A stretch of 64,000 bases of DNA, from the NCBI GenBank assembly GCA_028023455.1, contig JAQFVV010012424.1, forward strand, positions 1,904,001-1,968,000, written 5' to 3'. Within the stretch, counting starts at the first letter, position 1; every line of letters begins with the position of its first letter. The notes under the pieces were generated by a model. It ran no database searches. It was given only the letters and a program-made list of their open reading frames with translations, and was not told where the DNA came from. A program made the position numbers and the translations under genes. This document shows positions 25,399 to 35,599 of this stretch, piece after piece. Origin of the DNA: Epiperipatus broadwayi. Lineage: Eukaryota; Onychophora; Udeonychophora; Euonychophora; Peripatidae.

Positions 25399-27272
25399 AA
25401 TAGTATGATATGGCGAAGTATATATGAGATGAGTATTGAGTTGATGTAAAAATGTCTACCTCATATATATTCCAAAATGAGAGACTATGTTATTATGATC
25501 CATGGGCTAGAGACTCTATTAATATTTATGGAATTTATAATTTAAGATTACACAATTATGCTTGATGACAATAAAGTCATATGTATGAAAACCGAGTTCC
25601 CTTACTCACGCTATCACAATCTGAATTTATTTGGTTAATAGATATTGCTAGATCTTGGGTCTAATCTACCATTGGTAAATAATTGTGGTGATATGAATTG
25701 GTGTTCAGTTGTATAGACCTATATGAGTAATATAAAATGAAATAACTAAAGCTAGGATTTTTTTTAATTTAATAGATAAATAATTTATTTATATTGGTAA
25801 CTAGAATGTAAGTTATGAAATTGCATATTAAAATAACATTAGCTTGTAATAACTAGTATGTGTGTATTTACACTGTGGATGATGTTAAACAAGATACTTA
25901 TCTTGAATTAAAGGAATATACACATTCAGCTTAATTTTGCTGATAATAATTTAGTACTGAAATCATTAACTTATTATGGTCTATGTTAGAGATTAAACCT
26001 AAAGAAGTTATCTTAGCAAATATCATTCAATAATTATTTATTCTTTTGAAGTTTAAGGCGACTTCCTTTATGAATAATTGGATATGTGATTGTTTACTTT
26101 GTATAACACTATAAATAAAATCATTTTTTAACTCTTGCATGTAACGTAATTTAAAAAAAATTAAAAATAAAAACTTGCAGACACCATTAACACATTTATC
26201 ATTCAAATATTCACTAGCCTGGGTAAAGTGGTCAAATGGGTATAAGAATTTGTAGATATCTAAAATGAAATGATAATAGCACTAGAGAATTTGATTACAG
26301 TCTGTGGGATGATCCAATATGATCTATTTCATAATACTTTTAGTGTTTTAACTTTTTTATAAATATGATAGGTGGTTGATAATTATATAATCCACCTTCA
26401 ATACATATATGAATCTATTCAAAGGTAAAATTTAAATAATCAATGATTCTTGTGTTATGTAATAAGCTTGTAGTTTCATAATTCCTTTTAATATCAGCTA
26501 TAAGTATTCATCTATTTACTATGTAATTCACAAACATCATAATATACATATGCATAATATGTATGTTTCCACTGGGATGTAATAAAATACATCTTTAGCT
26601 GGCATCATGGTCTCATGACTAAATCTTGGTATGCTTGATATTCTATATTTGTTCTCTTTCTTTTAGTGAGAAATTCTTAAGGTAGGTCCTTAAAATTAAT
26701 TTAGTTCCTTTTATGAAATTGACATTTTATTTATAATGGGCAACACTTTACTCCTAATATGCATGCGATTATTTTGTTTTTTATGCATATGTTCCACATT
26801 CGAATAGCAAGTTGAATGAATATTTTGCTAAAAGCAAGAACAAATTTATAAGGTGCTAGAAGTCATGGTTTTTATTTATTAGATGATATTAATTTAAATC
26901 CATGGTCCTTAGGAAACAAACATCAACATGTATTTGATTCTAGCAATTCATTTTTATTGTTCTTGTTCTAATTGGTTTTACGAATATGGACATTTCAGTA
27001 AATAGACTACGCTAATTGAAATACAGTTTCTTCTAGGTAGTTTATCAGCGCATATATGTGTAGATTCTCTCAAAAATAAAAGTATCCAACAAAGTTAATA
27101 AAAGTTTCCTTTTTAATACAATTTATAGATCTGTTATTTTTACAGAAAAAAAAATCTTTTTATAATTTCCTTTCTTGTTGCTAAATAACTTTTCTCTCAT
27201 GGATTTCATTCGACTGTCGCTTTAAACAATTAATGTAATAATGTTTATAAAATATTAAATATACCTAGTCAA
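25349..27272. other. (TA)n then AT-rich DNA without a gene
   Basis: A (TA)n tract covers about 25350-25394. The rest shows no coding frame or element end that I recognise. Confidence 0.5.
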
Positions 27273-27364
27273 GCATTGTTAGCCGAGAGGTCATCGCAGC
27301 TGCCTTGCAAGCAAGTAGTTGGTTGCGGTTGCAGACGGTTGTGGGTTCGCATCCCGGCCGATGC
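27273..27364 (+). repeat. tRNA-Gly-like SINE, family T copy 1
   Basis: This 92-nt tRNA-like unit has ends GCATTG and CGATGC that pair as an acceptor stem. It has an A-box-like AGCCGAGAGGTCA, a CTGCCTTGCAAG segment and a T-arm GGGTTCGCATCCC. A duplicated GGTTGC block before the T-arm makes it longer than a tRNA. The tail TATGACATATGAAAAAA follows. Copies at 43407-43486 and 53410-53492 share the same head and the tail TATRACACTTAAAAAA, so this is a short mobile SINE rather than a tRNA gene. Confidence 0.65.
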
Positions 27365-27773
27365 TATGACATATGAAAAAATATATATATATTAAACATA
27401 CTCGCACACATACATATATGTAAATTATTACATGTGAAGTGTAATGTGTATTAATCATTCATTAATGCGCTAGTAAATAATGTTAATTTACCAAAATAAT
27501 TTTCCTAAAATTAAAGTGTTTTTATTTTTTATTAGTGATTTCAAATATACTGTGATCACAAGTTACAATTGTTGTTGAAGTTTACTGTACTAAATATTTG
27601 TACTAACTACATTCTGATAATCCTTCATTGATTTTAAATTTGAATTACTTTTAAACCAAATAAGTATAAAAAAAGATACTGTTAAATTAAATTATCAATT
27701 GGCCGTTTTAGTGATTATTTCAGAATGAAATAACAAGTTGACATTTAAAAAAAAATTTAAATACTATATATAC

Positions 27774-28080
27774 CAGCGGTCCCCAACCTTTTTTCACTTA
27801 AGAGCACATTCTATAATACTGGCCAGGTGGCGGGCACCATTTATTTTTTCAATGTAAAATTATAGTTGGATATTGTTAACGGTAGACCCTTTTACACTGT
27901 AAAAGTATAGTATGACCTACAATTTGATTACAATATAATACAATAATTTATAAGAAATCTTAAAAATTAAATTTATTTGTATCAGATAAATAATTTTTTA
28001 TTGTGTTGGATAGCAGCGGGCACACGTAAAATGGTCTGCGGGCACCATGGTGCCCACAGGCATAGAGTTGGGGACCCCTG
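27774..28080. mobile_element. hAT-family MITE with perfect TSD
   Basis: The left terminus CAGCGGTCCCCAACCTTTTT and the right terminus (reverse complement) CAGGGGTCCCCAACTCTATG are terminal inverted repeats of the hAT/Charlie kind. Both sides carry the identical 8-mer ATATATAC (27766-27773 and 28081-28088), the expected hAT TSD length. Subterminal GGCGGGCACCAT and GGGCACCATGGTGCCC blocks are inverted. The 307-bp interior has no coding capacity, so the element would depend on a transposase in trans. Such termini are widespread in animals. Confidence 0.9.
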
Positions 28081-28680
28081 ATATATACATAATCATCTTT
28101 TTTATAGAAGCTCCTAAATGGTGCAATATGTATATAAATAATATATTTACAGATTCATTCCAGTATGATTTTTATTATAACTATACTGATATTTCACATA
28201 AGCCATCAACCAGGTGATGAATAGAATATTATAAAAATAGTTATAGAGGTGCTATAAACTTTGATTTATAACAATTAAAGTTCCACCGATAAAAAAAAAC
28301 AGGTGTATAAAATTGAAAAATAAAACAAGTCAGAAACTATTCAGATTAATATGTTTTTTCAAAAAAAATCTTCCAAATAGGAGCAATTTAGCATGTATCA
28401 TGTTTGTTGTTACAATTGGTCTGTTAAGTATTTCAATGGTTTCTCTAATCTCACATTGGTGAAGAGTGTCACTTCTGGTTAGGATCCTGGTATTAGACAA
28501 ATCAATATTGTGATCTGAATCTGTGGCACAGAGTGAGAGTGCTGTTGATGGTGAATGTTGCTTCACTGCAATAGTATGGTTTATCTTTTCTGTAGAAAAA
28601 TACTCTCCATTGAAGCAATTAACCTTTTAGATAAATAATATCTGAAAAAAATAATAGTATATTAGCTAAGGGTTATAATA

Positions 28681-29190
28681 ATAAAATTATACACCAAGCC
28701 TTAATTCAAGCCCAAAATAAAATAAACACAAAAGAAGAAACAACTATTAGAAATTGTGTTCCTTATATAAAAGGAACTACGGATAATATTGGATATATTC
28801 CAAAATGCTGCAATATTACAAACAGCATATACTACTTATCAAAAAAAAAAAAAAAAAAGAAACATTTTATCCAAAGCTAAAGATTCAATCCCCCTTGAGA
28901 CTTATGATGTTTATGGAATTTCATATGGCATTTATAAATATTCTTATATAGGTATGAGCAATCATTGTATCCGAACTAGAAGAGATAAACATGCTAATGC
29001 AGGTAAGAAATGCTCATTAGCATCACCACTCACTCTATGCTATGGATTTAGATCACAATATTGATTTCTCTTATACTAGGATCCTATCCAGATGTGGCAC
29101 ACTTCATTAATGTAAGATCAGAGAAACCATTAAGATACTTAAAAAATGAAATTGTCTCAACAACATGCAAACTTGCTCCTATTTGGAAGT
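28681..29190 (+). pseudogene. PLE4 linker and GIY-YIG endonuclease fragment
   Basis: The frame from about 28686 has KIIHQALIQAQNKINTKEET and VPYIKGTTDNIG, a conserved PLE linker block. After a 19-base A run near 28841-28859 the frame resumes as IPLETYDVYGISYGIYKYSY followed by IGMSNHCIRTRRDKHANAGK, giving the GIY and YIG strands and the conserved Arg. Further shifts near 29030 separate the C-terminal HNIDFSYTRIL-like part. The nuclease would nick target DNA for PLE insertion. This copy is broken by at least two frameshifts and by loss of the RT. Confidence 0.78.
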
Positions 29191-29348
29191 TTTTTTAAAA
29201 AAACACATTAATCTGAATCGTTTCTGAATTTTATTTTTCAATTTTTATGTACATGTGTTTTTTTTATTGATAGAACTTTACCATTGTTATAAATCAATGT
29301 TTACAGTGTCTTTACAACCATTATTATAGTATTTTATTCATCACTCAG

Positions 29349-29386
29349 TCTGATGGCTTATGTGATAAAACTGAAACATTAATACA
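29349..29386 (+). ncRNA. Hammerhead-like motif at PLE4 3' end
   Basis: CTGATGG (29350-29356) is followed by CTTATGTGATAAAACT and GAAACATT (GAAA at 29373-29376). Spacing and position match the other PLE ends. The core differs at one base (CTGATGG for CTGATGA), and stem II is weak. The inverted copy lies at about 28176-28205. Confidence 0.45.
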
Positions 29387-30116
29387 TATAAGGATAAACC
29401 TGAAAAATATATCATTTATATCTGAAATTCATGAAAATCATTATATCCACACACACACATATATATAATAAAAATAATGACTTATAATGATGATAATATA
29501 TTTTATAAATAAATCTAATAAACCATATAAGTACTTTTAGTTGATTTCTTAACTTTCTTCAACTAAAAAACAATGGAAGTAAACATCATCATATCCCAAG
29601 ATTCTTTAATTTTAACATTAGCAAATTACCTATTGATTACAGACATCCCATTTCTATTTATAAAAATTGCTTCTTTATTTTTTCTTTTATTATGATTTAT
29701 CTCTTCATGAAGAATCTTAGCAATTTTAAAATTAAAAGTAAATTCACATGTTCTATGATAAAAAAAACAACAACAAGCTGTTATTCAATCATTAATACTC
29801 TTAGTTTTTATATGTTTATGTCACAATTGATGCACTTTTAATCTTTTCCCAAGATTACACTTTGACTCATCTATTTATGAAGCCATATACTTATATAAAA
29901 ATTGATAAATAATATTACTTTTTGTTTTAAAGGTATAATATTTTTGATTTATTTAGTAATTTATTAACATTATGTGGAACACAAAATAAAGCAGTAAATA
30001 AATTGCCTATATATATATGTCATATTATTATTACTATTTGCTGACATCTTTTATCTCAAACTAAACATTAGAATTAATATATATATATATTAAAAATAGT
30101 TTGAGTATTTGAAACA

Positions 30117-30355
30117 TATGGAATAGAACACTTAATGAATAATATTTCTGTAGTGTAATTTTCATTACACCATTCTCACATAGGAACTGGTTTCTATCCA
30201 TTTTAATATCTTGTGGATCATAATCATATAACCAAAGACATGTGAGAAAGATGTATGATACCATGTGTGAGAATGGTTAAGTGAAAATTACATTACAGAA
30301 TTATTATTCATTACATGGATAATCTTTAGCCTAATGAATGACTAATAAAAATTAT
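30117..30355. repeat. Family G repeat, head-to-head foldback
   Basis: GAATAATATTTCTGTAGTGTAATTTTC (30137-30163, minus orientation) and the plus-oriented GTGAAAATTACATTACAGAA (30281-30300) are complementary family G sequence. They flank a centre with CTTGTGGATCATAATCATA and ACCAAAGACATGTGAG. It is inserted between the left arm and RT of PLE3. It shares unit text with 13705, 16626 and 60575. Confidence 0.6.
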
Positions 30356-30849
30356 CAATATGGAATAGTATTTCATTTTTTATTAACTTTTAGCTCCTTT
30401 AAAGTAGTATATATTTTTTTAAATTGGAATAAAGTGCAATAAATTTATTTGCTATTATAATCATTTTCTATCATTTCTTTTAATACATTGTACAGGCTCA
30501 AATCTGCATTCATATATGTAATATATGTGGGATTCAAACTCAGACTATCATGTCTTTTGTAAATGTTTCAATATTTTGTTATTTATCACTTTCATAATGT
30601 TATCCTCTTTCTTGCAATGGTTTGATTACCAATTTATAACTTAAAAAAACCCATCACCTCTTCTAATATACAAATCAAGATATTTAATAGCTTTATTCTG
30701 TTCTTATTCAGTAGTCCATTTCAAACCTTTAACTTAACTCATCTACAAAACAATTTATACTACTGTCATGTGACAAAGAAAAACATCAATATATCTTTTT
30801 GTAAATTTTAAATTTGTCTATATATGAGATTTTCAATAATTGCAATTTT

Positions 30850-31560
30850 AATGATATTAAAATTTGCAAAAGATATGTTGATGATGTTTTTGTTTGTGGA
30901 CATGGCAATAGTATTAATTGTCTTGCAGAGTTTGAAATGGACTATTGAAAAGGAATAGAATAAATCTATTAAATATCTCAATTTTTATATCACAAGAGAT
31001 GGCAATTTTTTAAGTTATAAATTTGGAATCAAACCATTGCAAGATAGAGATTATGTACATTGTAAATGAAAACTAATAGTTGTGCATAAGATGGCAAGTC
31101 TTAGATAATTTTTAATATTGCAATGAAAAATTATGTTGTTACAGAAGTGATAAATCACAAAATATTGAAACATTTGCAAAAGAGTTTATTGAAGTTGGTT
31201 ATAATGAAAGAAATATACTATTTTAAAGGAGTTGAAAGTCAAATATAAAAAATGGAGTTCTATTTCATATATTTCAAGCGCTCAAGATAATTTTTTTACA
31301 AATATATATATATGGTTTTTTTAATGTTTCATTTTGTGTTCCACATAATGTTAATAGATTGGTAAAAATTCAAAAAATATTATATCTCACAAAAAAATTC
31401 AATCTCTATTTATCAAGTTTTATGTAAGTGTCTGACTTCATACATAGATCAATCAAGATTAAAAGAGCATCAATTGTTATATAAACATATAAAAGCTAAG
31501 AGTAATAATGATTTCAAAGCAGCTTCTGCTCTCTTTGATCTTGAAAATGCTAATATTCTT
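30850..31560 (+). pseudogene. PLE3 RT and GIY-YIG remnant
   Basis: KRYVDDVFVCGHGNSINCLA at about 30867-30926 holds the RT catalytic YVDD box. After a stop, the frame resumes with NKSIKYLNFYITRDGNF, the expected next RT block. Frameshifts and stops follow until about 31330 (FCVPHNVNRLVKIQK), and IYQVLCKCLTSYIDQS near 31410 resembles the GIY-YIG motif with YID in place of YIG. LYKHIKAKSNNDFKAASALF then follows (31477-31536). The RT N-terminus is missing and many frames are broken, so it is a dead copy. Confidence 0.72.
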
Positions 31561-31566
31561 CATGTA

Positions 31567-32050
31567 CACAAAAACAAAACTCTCCATGTAGTAGTGACAC
31601 TCAGGGTAAGCCAGAGTAATCAATGGATGCAAGAAGGTTTATGCATAAAATCCCTATCTAGTGCTTACTCATGCAATATTCCCAGACTGGGTTCTAGCTT
31701 GTGGCCTTCATCAGTGAAGAGCCTTGGATCTGAGAGCACTGCATCTAGATCTTAGGATCTAATGCAACTCTCCAGCAACCAATTTATTAGCTAACTATAA
31801 AGCTTTGAATCCAAAACAAAAATACAATAATGTTTTCAATTCAAGCTCATTAGCTTGTATAGTTATATAGATGTGAACCCAGTTTGGCCTTCATACTTTA
31901 TGATGTCTTTGGACAGGATTGGTATTAATCCACTAAACATTGCATGATCACCATTACTCTGATTTGCACTGAGTGGCACTGCTGTGTGGAGAGTTTAGTC
32001 TCTGTGTAAACAGCTTGTGTAAATGTAAAGAATGGTGATCATGTGATGTT
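31567..32050 (+). repeat. Family B foldback repeat B1, nested in PLE3
   Basis: It begins AAACTCTCCATGTAGTAG with GCCAGAGTAATCAATGGATG and ends GGTGATCATGTGATG, the same order as at 58885-59410. The minus strand carries a hammerhead-like motif: CTGATGA (31714-31708), hairpin GGC/GCT, GAAC (31694-31691), CAGTCTGGG. CATGTA before and TATGTA after the insert suggest a short target duplication of about 6 bp. No protein is encoded. Confidence 0.65.
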
Positions 32051-32299
32051 TATGTAGAGAGAAACCATAATAATAAAAAAATGAAGGAGGCAATAATTTT
32101 TATAAATAGAAATAGGAATCCATAATTAATAGACAATTTGCTAATGTTAAAATTCATAATTTTTGAGATATGAAGTGATGATGTGTACTTTCATCATATT
32201 TGAATTTAAATTGTTTTTAGTTGATGAAGGTTAAGAAGTTAACTGAAAGTACTTCTATGATTTATTAAAATTATTTATTAAATATATTATCATCACTAT

Positions 32300-33385
32300 A
32301 TACAAAGGACAAGTTACCCCAGGATCAAACTCTCAAATAGCATACAAAATATTATGCTGTAATACTTCCTATAGATCTGTATATGACAGGGAGTCTTATG
32401 CAAACATTGCTTTTAGAGTTGCACAACATAAGTACTTATATAAATGTGCTAAAATTGACTTGGAATATAAATCAGTTTTCCTCGAGCATGAGTGGGATAT
32501 GGGACACATTTCTGACCCCATAAAGATCATGATTGTATGTATGAATGTGATGATAAAAAGTGAAAGATAAAAGAGGTGTGATGTATCTTTAACAATTCTC
32601 ATGCAATCAACAAAAAAGAAAACAACATTCAACTTTCTAAAAAGTGGAATATTCAAATTACTAATTTAGATAAATCAGTATTCCATTTAAATTTTTCACA
32701 TACCCGGCTGTTTACGAATGCTGTGATTCTGGCTTTCGTTGACCAAAAGTGTGCTCAGCTGGAGTAAATTTTTATAGGTATCACTGAATAATCTTTTCTT
32801 AAACCAACATTCGTAACGTTAGTAGATATATATTAATTACTATTAGTCTAAGAAAAGAAAATCTTTGTCAAATTATCACCGTTATAATTTATTATTTTTA
32901 TTATTACAATTATTATTCTGTAACGGGCATTTTATATATATGCGTAAGATTCATGCAAAATATACGTCTGTATCATTAGTGAAAGCTACAAAACCTTGAG
33001 TATAAGTTTTTGCATATATTCAGATATATGAAACATATCTGGACATTCTTATTTTGTATAAACAAACATGTTTAGTTGGCATGCAGTTAAATAAAAAAAA
33101 ATATTATGAATGATTAATTTTATTTGCATTTTTTTTTTTAATATACATTTATTTAATGAAGAAAAAAAGTGTGAGTAAAGATTTTTTAAAGTATAAAGAT
33201 GATCTAATATAAAATAAAATTGTTTTTTCATAATAGATGTTAAAAATGTAATATTAGTCTAATGGATATAAATTTTGAAAAACTGAAAAGATGTCAACAA
33301 TGGCTGGCTCTCAAAATGTCAAAATAGATTTTAAACTATGATGTTATATTTAAATGGAGAAATTGAACTTTTTTTTTTTTCATAT
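32300..33385. other. No gene recognised
   Basis: AT-rich. The minus-strand frames at 32396-32656 and 33049-33231 lack recognisable motifs and are treated as chance. Confidence 0.5.
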
Positions 33386-33391
33386 ATAAAC

Positions 33392-33462
33392 GCGTTGATC
33401 GGGAAGCGAACCCAGGCTAGCTGCTTGGAAGGCAGCTATGCTAACCACTAGGCCACCAACGC
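33392..33462 (-). tRNA. tRNA-Gly (UCC) gene or tRNA retropseudogene
   Basis: On the minus strand the 71 nt fold as a cloverleaf. The acceptor GCGTTGG pairs with TCAACGC, the D-arm region is TGGCCTAGTGGTTAGCA, the anticodon arm is GCTGC-CTTCCAA-GCAGC (perfect stem, anticodon TCC), and the T-arm is CTGGG-TTCGCTT-CCCGA. The A and B boxes (TGGCCTAGTGG, GGTTCGCTTCC) are intact. The T-stem has one mismatch. Downstream on the same strand lies GTTTATATATG and then a run of A, not a T-run terminator. That argues for a retroposed copy or the ancestor of family T rather than a secure functional gene. Confidence 0.7.
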
Positions 33463-33654
33463 TTGACAAAATCAGTGTTTGTCAAAATAGAATAAACTAG
33501 CCAGAACATCTCATTCAGTCTATTTAAATAGAAAAGATACGCTTGAATAAATTTCTAATAACTAATTATTTATTGTTTATATAAAATAAAACACTAATAT
33601 TTATTTTATTCTGCAGCATTGTTATTTAAAAACAAAAAAAAAAACAACAACTTT

Positions 33655-33785
33655 TGTCTATGGCTTTATTGCTCGATAATTCCTAAGAAATTCCAGTGCA
33701 GAAGTAGTAGAACTAGAATCAATTCGAGAACTTTTCGCTCTAGTGTTTGCCACTCTTCCGCTGTATTAAACTAGTATCGTCTCTA
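33655..33785 (-). repeat. tRNA-derived SINE, family S
   Basis: On the minus strand a head (AGTTTAATACAGCGGAAGAG, then GAATTGATTCTAG) precedes the tail TTTCTTAGGAATTATCGAGC and AATAAAGCCA. It matches the order seen at 24664 and 44742. Confidence 0.6.
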
Positions 33786-33889
33786 CTTATATGTATTAAT
33801 TTTATACAAAAGATCGAATATATAATACATAGGTGAAAAAAACAAACGGGTATATTAACTAAAGTGGAGCTGGGCTACATATATTGCTA

Positions 33890-34025
33890 GACGAAAAATT
33901 GAAGTTTTAAATTGGATTCTAATATATTGCAAATGACCTCGAAAGAGATCGCATGTGAGACAGATGAATGAAATAAGGAAGTTTATTGATATCTTGCGGA
34001 GAAGAGATATTCAAGAATAGGGATG
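33890..34025 (+). pseudogene. Non-LTR retrotransposon 3' end (fragment)
   Basis: GGATTCTAATATATTGC, AAAGAGATCGCATGTGAGAC, AGATGAATGAAATAAGGAAG and GCGGAGAAGAGATATTC follow the same order as the copy at 14632, with frameshifts. Confidence 0.55.
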
Positions 34026-34150
34026 TTTATTTTTTTAGTGGATAGTTTATGTTTGATTTCATTTTAGGGATCTGAATGCTTTTATCCATATAAATATGTA
34101 TTTTTATTTAGTAGTAATAAGTGATATACTTTGCATACTGTAGGGCTGGA

Positions 34151-34306
34151 GATGATTGACAAGAAAGTTGTGGGTTGTAATTATAGAACATTATCTCATC
34201 GATGATTGACTAATATTAAAGAGTGGTAGATGATTGACAAGAAAGTCGTGGGTTGTAATTATAGAACATTATCTCATCGATGATTGACTAATATTAAAGA
34301 GTGGTA
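34151..34306. repeat. 78-bp perfect-spaced tandem duplication
   Basis: Unit 1 (34151-34228) and unit 2 (34229-34306) are identical except for one T/C difference in GAAAGTTGTGGG versus GAAAGTCGTGGG. The near identity indicates a recent duplication. The unit contains GTGGGTTGTAATTATAG, distantly like a tRNA B-box region. Confidence 0.9.
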
Positions 34307-34659
34307 ATATGGGTGTAACTAAAAATCTTTAGTCAGTAGAAGTAGATAAAACTTCTAACAGTTGAATGGATAATACAAATTTTATTTATGCATGTTCATT
34401 AATTTGATTATCTAGAAGAAAATAGGGTGATGAATTATTGAAACCAGAAAAAAATATCATTGTTAGTAGTCTATATAATTATATATACATTAATAACCAA
34501 TGTATATGTTAATGAATAATATGATAACTTGATAATGATTTTAGAGTTAACTTGTTTATTACCGAAAATATCATTTTCAATAGATGGATCAACTTATGAT
34601 GAATTTAATATTAGATTAAGTGGGAGTTGTATATACTAAGTCAAACATTACTAGTTATT

Positions 34660-34730
34660 CAAACAGGCAAAACTCTTTATACATATTGCCACTCAGTGCA
34701 AGCCAGAGTAATCAATGGATGCCAGAAGAC
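34660..34730 (+). repeat. Family B foldback repeat, fragment (B2)
   Basis: ACAGGCAAAACTCTTTATAC, then GCCACTCAGTGCAAGCCAGA and TAATCAATGGATGCCAGAAG, match the left end of family B. It stops abruptly after about 70 bp. Confidence 0.6.
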
Positions 34731-34824
34731 TTGTTATTCTTTTTTAGTTGGTATACATGTACAAATTCAGCTGGTATATTTAATTAAAATCATAAGTGAT
34801 TAATATCTTTTATTCACAATTCTT

Positions 34825-34995
34825 TTATAATCATCATCATCATCATCATTTTAACTATTCCATGTTTAATCCAGTTATTTCAATCCGTAGACCCTCTACT
34901 TCACAATATCCCTGAAATACCATTATTTTATGCATCCACATCACATATGGGTTTTTTTCTAGGTCTTGTAAATCTCTAAGGAACCAATTTTAAGA
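34825..34995 (-). pseudogene. Non-LTR retrotransposon 3' end (minus strand)
   Basis: The (ATC)n tract at 34829-34850 is the reverse of the ATGATG tail. Beyond it, in reverse, come TGGATTAAACATGG and TACAAGACCTAGAAAAAA, with the family order GATGTGGATGCATAAAAT. It is strongly diverged. Confidence 0.5.
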
Positions 34996-35599
34996 TTCAA
35001 TTGTTTATCTATTATTATCTCCTTTAGCAATATTTTCAGCCTAGTTTGATTTTGTTAATTCTTTCAATAACATCAGTGATGCCTGTTTGTTTTTACATCC
35101 ATGATGTACTAAATTATCCTTCATCATTTAAAATCAAATGTCACTATTCATGAATACCATATATTTTTTCAAGTTCACAAATATAACATGTCATAAAATA
35201 CTATGACTAAAAATAAATATATTATTGGAAACAAGGTTATTTTTTTAATTTAAAGAATAGTGCTTCAGTTGAAATAAATTCTAGTGCTTTCGTTTTACAA
35301 AATAATAATTAATTAGCTATTAGAAATTTATTCAGGTATGTCTTTTCTATTGAAAATAGTTTGGACAATATGTCAGGCTAGTTTGTTTCATTTTAATATA
35401 TAATAATAATCAGTAATCAAAAGTTCAATTTTCAATGTGGTCAGTAGCGCCCACCAGTGAGCATTTTACGGTTTTTGGTGGACGGTAATTAATTTAATGT
35501 CATAATACTTTCATTTCATTTTTTAAAAACTACATCTTTATTTTATGATCCTGTTTTACGAATTTTTTATTCAATTTGTATATTTTGAATTTATTGTCA
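34996..35599. other. No gene; one GC-rich hairpin
   Basis: AT-rich. At 35441-35487 the blocks GCGCCCACCA and TGGTGGACG can pair around GTGAGCATTTTACGG. It may be a remnant of a MITE end, but no partner terminus was found. Confidence 0.45.

Larger units (their letters stand above)
28176..29386 (+). mobile_element. Penelope-like element PLE4 with inverted 3' end
   Basis: The left part (28176-28625) is a minus-oriented copy of the element's own 3' end. It encodes, in reverse, the same GIY-YIG-domain tail that the plus-strand part encodes at 29010-29210: both read SDHNIDLSNTRIL-like and IRETI-like blocks. Matching non-coding 3' sequence extends the arms to 28176 and 29386. The right part is the 3' portion of the coding region plus the 3' end. 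No RT core is present. The same 'inverted 3' end plus truncated body' plan is seen in PLE2 and PLE3. Confidence 0.75.
29484..32299 (+). mobile_element. Penelope-like element PLE3 with inverted 3' end, split by a nested repeat
   Basis: The left arm 29484-30017 is the reverse complement of the right side, 31300-31566 plus 32051-32299. Matching blocks include ACATTATGTGGAACACAAAA (left) against its complement near 31340, and TTTTTATATGTTTATGTCAC against the region at 31479-31498. The right arm is interrupted by a family B repeat (31567-32050); removing it restores continuity with the left arm. Between the arms lie a family G foldback and the RT remnant. This shows PLE insertion first and the family B repeat later. 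Confidence 0.75.

Noticed and set aside
27273-27364. Functional class II tRNA (Leu or Ser type) because of the extra length
   Set aside because: The added length comes from a duplicated block before the T-arm, the anticodon stem is poor, and two dispersed copies share an A-rich tail, so it is a SINE.
28841-28859. Poly-A run as a retroposon tail
   Set aside because: It lies inside PLE4 coding sequence and is better explained as slippage expansion of a Lys-coding run.
35441-35487. GC-rich hairpin as a transposon terminus
   Set aside because: A short inverted pair alone is insufficient; no flanking duplication or second end was found.
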